Positions 44,235 to 52,360 of a stretch of DNA of 64,000 nucleotides are shown here, one piece after another. The position numbers and the translations under genes were made by a program. Under the pieces are notes generated by a model. The model did not search any database. It saw nothing but the letters and a program-made list of their open reading frames with translations, and was not told the DNA's origin. Location of the stretch: the NCBI RefSeq assembly GCF_016595415.1, contig NZ_JAENIO010000022.1, positions 1-64,000 of the forward strand, written 5' to 3'. The first letter of the stretch is position 1; each line of letters begins with the position of its first letter. This stretch comes from Roseibacillus ishigakijimensis. Lineage in GTDB: Bacteria > Verrucomicrobiota > Verrucomicrobiia > Verrucomicrobiales > Akkermansiaceae.

Positions 44235-45820
44235 AACGGCTATTATCATTTTCTTGCTTATTCCTTCTCCTGACCGCCTTCCCCTTCCTGGAGGCCGCGC
44301 CCGCCCCCATCGACCCCGCCACGGTGGCAATCATCTTCAATTCCAACGAAAAGAAATCGCAAGCGCTTGCCGTCAAATACGCCCAAGAACGGAACATTCC
44401 CTTTTCCAACCTGGTCCCTCTGGACGTGCCCGACCAGTCCACCCTCAGTCGCACGGAGTTCGAACAAAAAGTGCGCGACCCACTCACCGGGCACTTCGAA
44501 CGGGAAATCTGGTGGAGCCGGGCCCGGGACGGCAAAGGAGTCAAAATCCCGGTAAAAAACAAAATCCGCGTCCTTCTTCTTGTGAAAGGGGTGCCCTATC
44601 GCATCAAGCGGGAGGAGCGATCTCCCGGGGCCGATGGCAAAGTGACGCCACCAGCCCAAGGGCAGCAGGACGAGGCCTCGGTGGACTCGGAGCTGGTTTA
44701 CCTCGGCCTCTCCAAGCACGAAATCAGTGGACCACTCAACAACCCCTATTTCAAGCAAGACAAGGGAATCGCCGACCCCACCCTCACTCCCCTGTTTTTC
44801 ACCTGTCGGCTCGATGGCCCCAGCTATGAAATTTGCGAGCGCATCATCACCGATTCCCTCGCCGCCGAGGAGACGGGCCTCTGGGGCATGTGCTATCTTG
44901 ACGAGGCGCACAAGGGAAAGAACTACGAGATTGGCGATCAGTGGCTCCGGGCCATCGCGCGCCGCAATCGCAAGGAGGGCATCCCCACCGTCGTGGACCG
45001 CTTCCGCGACACCATGGTGACCAACTACCCCATGGCGGGAGCCGCGCTTTATTTCGGTTGGTATGCCCATCACCGCAACGGGCCCTTTCTCAATCAAAAC
45101 TTCCGTTTCAAGAAAGGAGCGATTGCCGTCCACTTGCACTCCTTCTCAGCCGCCCAATTGGAGAATGTGAACAAGAATTGGGTGGCGCCCCTCTTGTCCG
45201 CAGGAGCCGCCGCCACCGTGGGCAACGTCTGGGAGCCCTACCTGACCGGCACCCACCACTTCGATATTCTTCACGAACGCTTGCTCCAGGGCTACTCGCT
45301 GGTCGAGGCCGCGCACATGGCCATTCCGGTGCATTCCTGGCAATCCCTGGTCATCGGCGACCCGCTCTACCGACCCTTCCTCGTCTACAACCAGCCTCCG
45401 GCGGCCGCTGAAGATAACAAAGACTACCGGGCCTTTCGCCTGGGGGTGCAAAAGTGGAGCCTTGAGCCTGAAACTTTGACCGTCAAGCTGCGTTCGGCAG
45501 CCGCGCGCATGGGCTCGGGGCCCCTCTACGAAGCACTCGGGCTGCGCCTACTGGAAGAGAACAAAATCGTGGAAGCAAAGGCCTTCTTCCAAGCCGCAGG
45601 CAAGGTTTACCCCGGCAGTGCTGACAAATTGCGCCAAACCCTCCACGAGATCAACATCCACCGGGTTTTTGGCGAAAAAGAGGCCGCTTTGGGCCTAATT
45701 GAGGAGGCCTCCGAGCGCTTCGGAGAAATCCCCGAAGGAAAGGCCCTCATCGGCTTGCGCAACATCCTCCACCCCCCGGCACCGCCTGCCGCCCAGCCCA
45801 AAAGCGGGGAAAAAAACTGA
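44231..45820 (+). CDS. TIGR03790-family secreted protein
   Basis: 529 residues with a signal peptide (LLSFSCLFLLLTAFPFLEAA). The conserved core includes VAIIFNSNEKKSQALAVKYAQERNIP, LLLVKGVPYRI, LDGPSYEICERII and NVWEPYLTGTHHFDILHERLLQGYSLVEAAHMA, as in TIGR03790, a family of unknown function found in PVC and some other bacteria. The C-terminal 100 residues are helical and TPR-like. Overlaps the upstream hydrolase gene by 4 nt. Confidence 0.83.
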   Translation: MKRLLSFSCLFLLLTAFPFLEAAPAPIDPATVAIIFNSNEKKSQALAVKYAQERNIPFSNLVPLDVPDQSTLSRTEFEQKVRDPLTGHFEREIWWSRARDGKGVKIPVKNKIRVLLLVKGVPYRIKREERSPGADGKVTPPAQGQQDEASVDSELVYLGLSKHEISGPLNNPYFKQDKGIADPTLTPLFFTCRLDGPSYEICERIITDSLAAEETGLWGMCYLDEAHKGKNYEIGDQWLRAIARRNRKEGIPTVVDRFRDTMVTNYPMAGAALYFGWYAHHRNGPFLNQNFRFKKGAIAVHLHSFSAAQLENVNKNWVAPLLSAGAAATVGNVWEPYLTGTHHFDILHERLLQGYSLVEAAHMAIPVHSWQSLVIGDPLYRPFLVYNQPPAAAEDNKDYRAFRLGVQKWSLEPETLTVKLRSAAARMGSGPLYEALGLRLLEENKIVEAKAFFQAAGKVYPGSADKLRQTLHEINIHRVFGEKEAALGLIEEASERFGEIPEGKALIGLRNILHPPAPPAAQPKSGEKN

Positions 45821-45927
45821 CCACCTCGCACCCGCCGCAAGGGACGAAAATCCTTCGGGAAGGCGAAATTTCCCTCCCCGCGAGATTTTTCCCTGACAAG
45901 AGCGGGCACATTCTTCAAAGAGGGCTC

Positions 45928-47838
45928 GTGTCTGACTGGAACTTGGCGCAAGCGCGCGACCTCTACGGCCTCCATCGCTGGGGCAATGGCTACTTCGACT
46001 TGAACGACCAAGGTGAGGTCGTGGTCCATCTGCGGGATCAGGCGACCGGGAAGGAAGTGCCTGTTTCCCTCCCCGAGATCATCAAAGGCATGGGCGAGCG
46101 CGGCTGGGCCATGCCCATCAATCTGCGCTTCCGCGACCTTCTCGACCGCCGCATCGAACACCTCAATGAAGCCTTCCAGAAGGCGATGAGCCAGGCCGGC
46201 TACCAGGGAAAATACCGCGGCGTCTACCCCATCAAAGTCAACCAGCAACAGCAGGTGGTGGAGGAGATCTCCCAATTCGGAAAGAAATACAACTACGGTC
46301 TGGAGTGTGGCTCCAAACCCGAATTGCTGGCCGCCCTTGCCCACCAGCACAACCCCAAGGCCCTCATCATTTGCAATGGCTACAAGGACACCGAGTTCAT
46401 CGACCTTGCCCTCCGTGCCACCCAAATGGGCCTGCGCGTGATTCTTGTGCTGGAGATGCCCTCCGAATTACCCGCTATCATCGAGCGCTCGCAAGCACTG
46501 GGCATCCGGCCCGAGCTCGGCATCCGCTTCCGCCTCTCCACCAAGTCGGAGGGGCATTGGGCGGACTCCGGCGGCGATCACTCCGTCTTTGGCCTGAATA
46601 CCGGGCAGGTGATCGACGCCATCGACGCCTTGAAGGCCGCTGACTTTCTCGACACTCTCCGGCTCTTCCACTTCCACCAGGGCTCCCAGCTCCCCAACAT
46701 CCGATCCATTCGCGAAGCGGCCTCCGAAGCCACCCGGGTTTACGTTTCCCTCGTGCAAGAGGGCGCGCCCATGGGCCTCCTCGATATGGGCGGTGGCCTG
46801 GCCATCGATTACGACGGCTCCAGCAGCTCCAGCTCTTCTTCAGCCAATTACTCGCTAGACGAGTATGCCGCCGACCTCATCGAGACCGTGCAAGAGACCT
46901 GTGCGCAGGCCGGAGTGCCCCATCCCGACATCGTCACCGAGTCGGGCCGCGCGATTGTCGCCTACTACTCGGTCCTCACCTTCAATGTCCTCGACGTCAC
47001 CACCTTCCACGTCCCCGAGGCCCCGCCCCAGCCCGGCCCGGAAAGCCATCCCATGCTGCAGAATATCGCCGAAGTGGTCGATCGTGTGGAGGCCCGCAAT
47101 CTCAACGAGTGCTTCAATGACGCCCTCTTTTACCGGGACAAGATTCGAGCCCTCTTCACCCTCGGCACCATCAACCTGCGCGACCGCGCCTTGGGCGAAA
47201 AGACGTATTGGCACATCATGACCCGCATCGGCGAGGAGGTGCAACAGCTCCAGCACGTCCCCGACGACCTGACCCAGATCGACGAAAATCTCACCGACTT
47301 CTACTACGCCAACCTCTCCGTATTCCAGTCTCTGCCCGACGCTTGGGCCATTGGCCAACTCTTCCCCATCATGCCCCTGCACCGCCATTTGGAAGAGCCC
47401 TCCCGCCCGGCCATCATCGCGGACATCACCTGCGATTGCGATGGCAAGATCGACAAATTCATCGACCGCGACTCCACCCGCAACCAACTCCCGCTCCACC
47501 CCTTCGATCCCGCCAAGGACGAGCCCTACTACCTCGGAGCCTTCCTCACCGGGGCCTATCAAGAGACCTTGGGCGACCTCCACAACCTCCTCGGCGACCC
47601 CAATGTGGTCTCCGTAGCGGTGGAAAATGGCGAGGTCTCCCTCACCCACGAGGTGGAAGGCGACACCGTGGCCGACGTCCTCAGCTACGTGGAATACAAC
47701 CCCAAGGACCTCGAAACCCGCTTCCGCCGCTTTGCCGAGGACGCGGTCAAAAAGGGAAAAATCACCGCCGCCCAGCGCAAGGAAACCATGCAGGCCTTTC
47801 GCGAGAGCTTGCACGGATATACTTATTATGAAGACTGA
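45928..47838 (+). CDS. speA: Biosynthetic arginine decarboxylase
   Basis: 636 residues from a GTG with AGAGG 5 nt upstream (SDWNLAQARDLYGLHRWGNGYF). PLP Lys in YPIKVNQQQQVVEE; later LGIRFRLSTKSEGHW, DMGGGLAIDYDGSSS, TESGRAIVAYY and ITCDCDGKIDKF are typical SpeA. It converts arginine to agmatine, the first step of the agmatine route to putrescine and spermidine; probably cytoplasmic. No speB/aguA neighbour in view. Confidence 0.96.
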   Translation: MSDWNLAQARDLYGLHRWGNGYFDLNDQGEVVVHLRDQATGKEVPVSLPEIIKGMGERGWAMPINLRFRDLLDRRIEHLNEAFQKAMSQAGYQGKYRGVYPIKVNQQQQVVEEISQFGKKYNYGLECGSKPELLAALAHQHNPKALIICNGYKDTEFIDLALRATQMGLRVILVLEMPSELPAIIERSQALGIRPELGIRFRLSTKSEGHWADSGGDHSVFGLNTGQVIDAIDALKAADFLDTLRLFHFHQGSQLPNIRSIREAASEATRVYVSLVQEGAPMGLLDMGGGLAIDYDGSSSSSSSSANYSLDEYAADLIETVQETCAQAGVPHPDIVTESGRAIVAYYSVLTFNVLDVTTFHVPEAPPQPGPESHPMLQNIAEVVDRVEARNLNECFNDALFYRDKIRALFTLGTINLRDRALGEKTYWHIMTRIGEEVQQLQHVPDDLTQIDENLTDFYYANLSVFQSLPDAWAIGQLFPIMPLHRHLEEPSRPAIIADITCDCDGKIDKFIDRDSTRNQLPLHPFDPAKDEPYYLGAFLTGAYQETLGDLHNLLGDPNVVSVAVENGEVSLTHEVEGDTVADVLSYVEYNPKDLETRFRRFAEDAVKKGKITAAQRKETMQAFRESLHGYTYYED

Positions 47839-47883
47839 ACATTTCCTGTAATTTTACAAAAAATATCCTCTCATTTTTTATCG

Positions 47884-47919
47884 ACACGGAACGATATTTT
47901 CATCAAACACGGACCGTGT
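47884..47919. promoter_or_regulatory. Palindromic operator-like site
   Basis: Perfect 6+1+6 palindrome ACACGGaCCGTGT at 47907-47919, only 9 nt upstream of the PEP-CTERM gene ATG, with an extra ACACGGA half-site at 47884-47890, 23 bp away. Its position over the likely start region suggests a repressor site. Confidence 0.4.
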
Positions 47920-47928
47920 CTCTAAAAA

Positions 47929-48717
47929 ATGAATACCCCCATTAATTATTCCACCTTATTATTCTTAGCCGCCACTTTGCCGACTCCGGCAGCAGTCAGC
48001 TACACAGCCCGGCACGTCAATAACACTACCAATCAATCCATCAGATACCTTGATGCTACGGCGGGCACTCTGGTTGTAGGAGGCCAGAACCACTTCGGAG
48101 TCGCCCCAACCGTAGCCAACCCGGCTCCGCCAGCAAGCGTGTTCCAGAATGACACGGCTACGGGAACCACCGCTGCATACCCACTTCAGCAATATTTCGA
48201 AAGTGGCAGTTTCAGCATGATTTATGAATTCGACGAGTTTGTTAGGAGCGGAACGTTCCGACTGGACTTGGCCTGGCAACACAGCAACTGGGAAATCGAA
48301 CTTCTCAATTCCCAAGGTGCAAGTTTTGCCACCGAAGCGGTCACTTTAGGCAACAATAGCGATCGGGACGCCCAAGAGCGAGGAGTCGAATTTGAGGTAT
48401 TGGGTCTGAATTCTGCGATCCTTTCGATGAATAGGCTAACCAGTAAAGCGGGAGACGGATTCTACGGAACCTTCACCGTGACTTCGGAAGGAATGTATTC
48501 AGGAATCCGGATTAGCCAGGTTCACAGTTCCGACCGCGATACCAACGCAACATTGACGGGAATACAAAACAACTTCGATAGCAACGCCCGACTTTACGTC
48601 TCAAATTTGCAAGCAACCGGAATCGCCGTTCCCGAGCCCTCTTTCATCAGTTTGATCGCTTTTCCTACATTTTTTTGGATAAGCAAACGAAGCCGAAACA
48701 ATCGAAGAAAGTCATAA
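47929..48717 (+). CDS. PEP-CTERM sorting-domain protein
   Basis: 262 residues. Signal peptide (LLFLAATLPTPAA), an extracellular beta-rich, Asn/Ser/Thr-rich body without Cys, and a C-terminal PEP-CTERM tripartite signal: VPEPS, hydrophobic helix (FISLIAFPTFFWI), then a basic tail (SKRSRNNRRKS). Such proteins are handled by exosortase and are linked to exopolysaccharide. Base composition is visibly AT-richer than its neighbours, hinting at horizontal acquisition or rapid divergence. Not in an operon. Confidence 0.85.
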   Translation: MNTPINYSTLLFLAATLPTPAAVSYTARHVNNTTNQSIRYLDATAGTLVVGGQNHFGVAPTVANPAPPASVFQNDTATGTTAAYPLQQYFESGSFSMIYEFDEFVRSGTFRLDLAWQHSNWEIELLNSQGASFATEAVTLGNNSDRDAQERGVEFEVLGLNSAILSMNRLTSKAGDGFYGTFTVTSEGMYSGIRISQVHSSDRDTNATLTGIQNNFDSNARLYVSNLQATGIAVPEPSFISLIAFPTFFWISKRSRNNRRKS

Positions 48718-48760
48718 ATCGTCTTGCTTCCAACCTACCTGCGGATCAGCTTTAGAAAGG

Positions 48761-49711
48761 ATGTTTGGTTTTCTCCAAGCCCCCCGGGCAGACTGTTGCG
48801 GACGCGCCCCGGGGTTGTGGCGTGGTCACTTCTGCGGCCTCGCCACCCGCATGAGCCACGACTTTGGCCCGTGGTCCCGCTTTCTCATCAATCGCGATGC
48901 CACCTTTCTCGCCCTGGCCGCTACCATGAAGGAAGACCACCCGCCCCGCTGGGGCACCTGCTGCAATCCCCTCGCCCAGCCCCGCCTCCTCTACGACCAC
49001 GCTCCCGGAGTCGCCTATGCCGCCGATGTCACTCTCTGTGCTCTAGGGGTCAAGCTGCAGGACGATGCCGGGGACGAGAGTGGCCTCCGGCGTCTGGCGG
49101 CGCGCATCGGAAAAATCTCCTTAGCCCCTGCTCTCGACAAGGCCATCGCCCGCCTCAACAGCCAAGGCTTTCCCACTGCCGAGGTCTCAACCACCATTCT
49201 GTCGCAAACCTCCATCGAGCAGGACAATCCCGATGCCCGGCAAGCGGCAGCGGCCACCGCGCAAGCTTACGGAGAGATTTTTGCCTTTACCCAGAAAGAA
49301 AGCCCCGAAGAGACCCGGATGAGAAGCATCGGGCAATCGCTCGGCCGCCTCATCTACTGGGACGATGCCTGGCGGGATTGGCCGGAAGACCGCAAAAGAT
49401 CCCGCTACAATCCCCTGCAACGCACCCCTCCGCCCGAACTGCGCAGCTTGATGGAGAGCGAGCACGATAGCCTGGCCCGGGAGGTCAGCCTCCTCCCACC
49501 CCATCCCCAGCAATCCGTCTTGGCCCAGGTGGTGGCCCAGACCAGAAAGCACCTCCCCCGCGCCACCGAGGACCCGGCGAAAACCGAGAAAAAACGACGC
49601 CGGGCCGAAAGACGCAGTCGCGACGAGCGCCGCTGCGACTGGTGCTACTTTTGCGATGGCGATTGCTGCTCTTGCTCCAGCGGTGGTTTTGCCTGCGGCT
49701 TCTGCGACTGA
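48761..49711 (+). CDS. DUF5685-family Cys-rich protein
   Basis: 316 residues. The N-terminus MFGFLQAPRADCC....HFCGLATRMSHDFGPWSR....FLALAAT fits DUF5685, a family of unknown function. It ends with a cysteine-dense tail (CDWCYFCDGDCCSCSS then CGFC), preceded by a very basic stretch, which suggests metal or Fe-S-type binding. No signal peptide or membrane helix. It lies 96 nt upstream of the Bat operon in the same direction and could be functionally linked; that is inference. Confidence 0.8.
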   Translation: MFGFLQAPRADCCGRAPGLWRGHFCGLATRMSHDFGPWSRFLINRDATFLALAATMKEDHPPRWGTCCNPLAQPRLLYDHAPGVAYAADVTLCALGVKLQDDAGDESGLRRLAARIGKISLAPALDKAIARLNSQGFPTAEVSTTILSQTSIEQDNPDARQAAAATAQAYGEIFAFTQKESPEETRMRSIGQSLGRLIYWDDAWRDWPEDRKRSRYNPLQRTPPPELRSLMESEHDSLAREVSLLPPHPQQSVLAQVVAQTRKHLPRATEDPAKTEKKRRRAERRSRDERRCDWCYFCDGDCCSCSSGGFACGFCD

Positions 49712-49807
49712 GGGGCCGTCTGGCAGGCAAAAAAAGTAAGCGCGCTCCATACTTGAGACAATTGCCAGCCCGACTATCGTTTGCCCCAGTAACAGCCCGA
49801 CTGCCTT

Positions 49808-50701
49808 TTGACTGACCCCGACGAAATAGAAGAAATCATGGCCCGCGTGCACCGTTTGGAGTTGCGGGCCAAGCGACTGGTGAAGGAGACTTTCGCGGGC
49901 GACTACCACTCTTCCTTCAAGGGACAAGGGCTCGATTTCGACGAATTCCGCGAATACCAGCACGGCGACGAAATCCGCTTCATCGACTGGAACGTCACCG
50001 CCCGGCTGGGCACGCCCTTCATCCGCAAATTCCGGGAAGAACGCGAGCTCTCCGCCATCATCGCGGTCGATTTGTCCGCATCCATGAACTACGGCTCGGT
50101 GCGACTCTCCAAGCGCGAGATGGCTGCGGAAATCGCCGCCCTCATCGCCTTTTCCGCCCGCGACAATGGCGACAAAGTGGGCCTCCTCCTCTTTGCCGAC
50201 GAACCGCTTCTCTACCTCCCCCCGGCGAAAGGAACCAAGCACATCCTCCGTTGCATCCGGGAAATCCTCGCCACCCCCTCCCCGGCGGGTGCCGTGAATT
50301 TTCCCGCCGCGACCAAAGTGATGATGAAAGCCATTCGCCAGAAATCCCTTCTCTTCTTGCTCTCAGATTTCATTGGCGCGGATTTCACCAAATCTCTCGC
50401 CACCCTCTCCCAACGGCACGATTTGGTGGCGCTGCGCCTCTTCGACCCCATCGAGCAAGATCTTCCGGCCGTGGGCAAGGTCACTTTAATCGACCCCGAG
50501 ACCGGCTACGAGCGGGTGGTCAATACCTCCAATAGCAACGTGCGCATGGGCTTCTCCAAGCTCAGCCGGCGCTACCGCGAGGGCATTGAAAAAACCTTCA
50601 AACGCTACGACATCGACCACGCCGCCCTCGCCAGCAACGAAGACCCCTTCAAGGTCCTCCATGGCCTCTTCCAACGCCGAGCCAAAAGGAAACAGTCATG
50701 A
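49808..50701 (+). CDS. DUF58-family protein of the Bat operon
   Basis: 297 residues, starting from a TTG at 49808 (an ATG at 49838 is the alternative, but the earlier start keeps the usual DUF58 lead). DUF58 signature: LVKETFAGDYHSSFKGQGLDFDEFREYQHGDEIRFIDWNVTAR; then a vWA-like fold with VDLSASMNYG. Soluble; normally works with a MoxR AAA+ ATPase in assembling or maturing proteins, but no moxR is visible here. Overlaps the next gene by 4 nt. Confidence 0.9.
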   Translation: MTDPDEIEEIMARVHRLELRAKRLVKETFAGDYHSSFKGQGLDFDEFREYQHGDEIRFIDWNVTARLGTPFIRKFREERELSAIIAVDLSASMNYGSVRLSKREMAAEIAALIAFSARDNGDKVGLLLFADEPLLYLPPAKGTKHILRCIREILATPSPAGAVNFPAATKVMMKAIRQKSLLFLLSDFIGADFTKSLATLSQRHDLVALRLFDPIEQDLPAVGKVTLIDPETGYERVVNTSNSNVRMGFSKLSRRYREGIEKTFKRYDIDHAALASNEDPFKVLHGLFQRRAKRKQS

Positions 50702-51357
50702 TGCGAAGCTCCCACTCCCTCTTCTGGTCCGGGGGCGGTCTGCTGCTCCTGAGTCACGGCCTCTCCTCCGCGCAATCCACGCCCCCCCCGGCGGAGCCTG
50801 CCGCCGAACAGGCGACCTCGCTGATCCCAGAACTGCCCGCTACCCCGGAAGAAGAGATCACCCAATCCCCTCATCTTCTCGGCATCCCCAGCTGGCTCAT
50901 TGTCACGACTCTACTGCTGATTTTTCTCCTGTCCGCCCTAGCGGTGAAGGCCATTTTGCGCAGTCAGCGTAAGGACGAACCCCGCCGCCCGGGAGTTGAC
51001 GCCCTCGCCGAGGCGAAGGAAAAATTGGCCCGCCTGCGGGAGGAGAGCGAAACGGCACCCCTTTCGGAAGTGGCCACCCGTCTCTCCCTTCTCCTCCGGG
51101 AATATCTCGCTGCCTCCAAATCCGAGCGCGCTCTGTTCCAAACCCGGGAGGAATTCCTCACCGATGAAGAACGCCTGCGCCGCCTGCGCGAGCCCGATCG
51201 CAGCCAAACCGCCGACCTCCTGGCAGAGCTGGGGGAGCAGCAATACGCCCCACCCACCCCGGCGGGAGCGGTAGCCCACGACCTCATTGTGCGCACCGAC
51301 ACCCTGCTCACCCATCTCGCCCAACCCGAGCCCGTCATTGACTTGGACCATGATTGA
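50698..51357 (+). CDS. DUF4381-like membrane protein of the Bat operon
   Basis: 219 residues. Signal-like N-terminus, Pro/Ala/Glu-rich linker, one transmembrane helix (about 65-87: LIVTTLLLIFLLSALAVKAIL), then a cytoplasmic helical region (LSLLLREYLAASKSERALFQT). Position and layout match DUF4381 genes between DUF58 and BatA genes. Overlaps both neighbours (4 nt and 8 nt), so it is co-translated with them. Confidence 0.8.
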   Translation: MMRSSHSLFWSGGGLLLLSHGLSSAQSTPPPAEPAAEQATSLIPELPATPEEEITQSPHLLGIPSWLIVTTLLLIFLLSALAVKAILRSQRKDEPRRPGVDALAEAKEKLARLREESETAPLSEVATRLSLLLREYLAASKSERALFQTREEFLTDEERLRRLREPDRSQTADLLAELGEQQYAPPTPAGAVAHDLIVRTDTLLTHLAQPEPVIDLDHD

Positions 51358-52354
51358 ATTTTTCCGGCAGCTCACCTTCGCCCAGCCCCTTTGGCTCCTT
51401 GGCATCCTGGCGGTGCCGGCCCTCTGGTTTTTGCAAAAGCGCGAGGGGGCCAGCTCCTCTCTCGCCTTTTCCTCCCTCGCCATTCTGGGCTCACTGGGCC
51501 AGAAACCCCGCATGCGCCCGGGCGGGGTAGCCTTCATTCTCCTCACCCTCACCCTGGTGGCCGGTCTGGTGGCCTTGGCCCGACCGCAACATCGCGAGAC
51601 CTTCATCGCCCGCAAGGCCTCCGGCATCGACATCCTCCTCACCCTCGATTTGTCGGAATCGATGAACATTCCCGATTTCCTTCCCCCCGGAGCGCGCCGC
51701 CCCATCCCGCGCATCGACGCGGCCAAGCAAGTGCTCAAGCCCTTTATCAGCAATCGCCCCAACGACCGCATGGGGCTGGTCGTCTTCTCCGGGCAGCCCT
51801 TCCCCCGTTGCCCCCTCACCCTGGACCACAATTGGTTGCAGACTGCGGTGCAAGACGTCCAAATCAATGACATCGCGGAACAGGGCACAGCCATCGGTTC
51901 GGCCATCGCCGCCGCTGCCACCCGCCTGGATGCCCGCGATTCCAAGTCCCGCATCATCGTCCTAATCACTGACGGAGCTTCCAACTCGGGCAAACTCTCC
52001 CCCAAGCAAGCGGCCGAGCTGGCTGCCGAGCTGGGCATCAAGATCTACACCATCGCCATCGGGACGGAGGACGGTCGCGTGGGGCGCAACATCATGGCCA
52101 TTCCCCGACAAGAGTTCGACGTGGAAACCTTGCAAGAAATCGCCCGCGTGACGGGTGGGGAATTCTTCCGGGCCCGCGACTTTCGCTCCCTGGAGGCCAC
52201 CTTCGATAGCATCGACCAGCTGGAAAAATCGGAAGCCCGTATTTCCAGCACCGTGCAAGCCACCGACTTTTATCCCTGGGTGCTGGGATTCGCCACCCTG
52301 TGCGCCTTTGCCTCCCTGTTGGCCCAAGCTCTCTCCCTTCCACCCCAACCCTGA
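51350..52354 (+). CDS. batA: BatA-type von Willebrand factor A membrane protein
   Basis: 334 residues from ATG at 51350. Two N-terminal helices (BatA_N: PLWLLGILAVPALWFLQK and ILLTLTLVAGLVALARP), a vWA domain with intact MIDAS (DLSESMN), a conserved Thr in EQGTAIGSA and Asp in LITDGASNSG, and a C-terminal transmembrane helix. The vWA domain faces the periplasm. Bat proteins are associated with aerotolerance or stress resistance in Bacteroides and others. Overlaps the DUF4381-like gene. Confidence 0.92.
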   Translation: MIEFFRQLTFAQPLWLLGILAVPALWFLQKREGASSSLAFSSLAILGSLGQKPRMRPGGVAFILLTLTLVAGLVALARPQHRETFIARKASGIDILLTLDLSESMNIPDFLPPGARRPIPRIDAAKQVLKPFISNRPNDRMGLVVFSGQPFPRCPLTLDHNWLQTAVQDVQINDIAEQGTAIGSAIAAAATRLDARDSKSRIIVLITDGASNSGKLSPKQAAELAAELGIKIYTIAIGTEDGRVGRNIMAIPRQEFDVETLQEIARVTGGEFFRARDFRSLEATFDSIDQLEKSEARISSTVQATDFYPWVLGFATLCAFASLLAQALSLPPQP

Positions 52355-52360
52355 GTTGTC

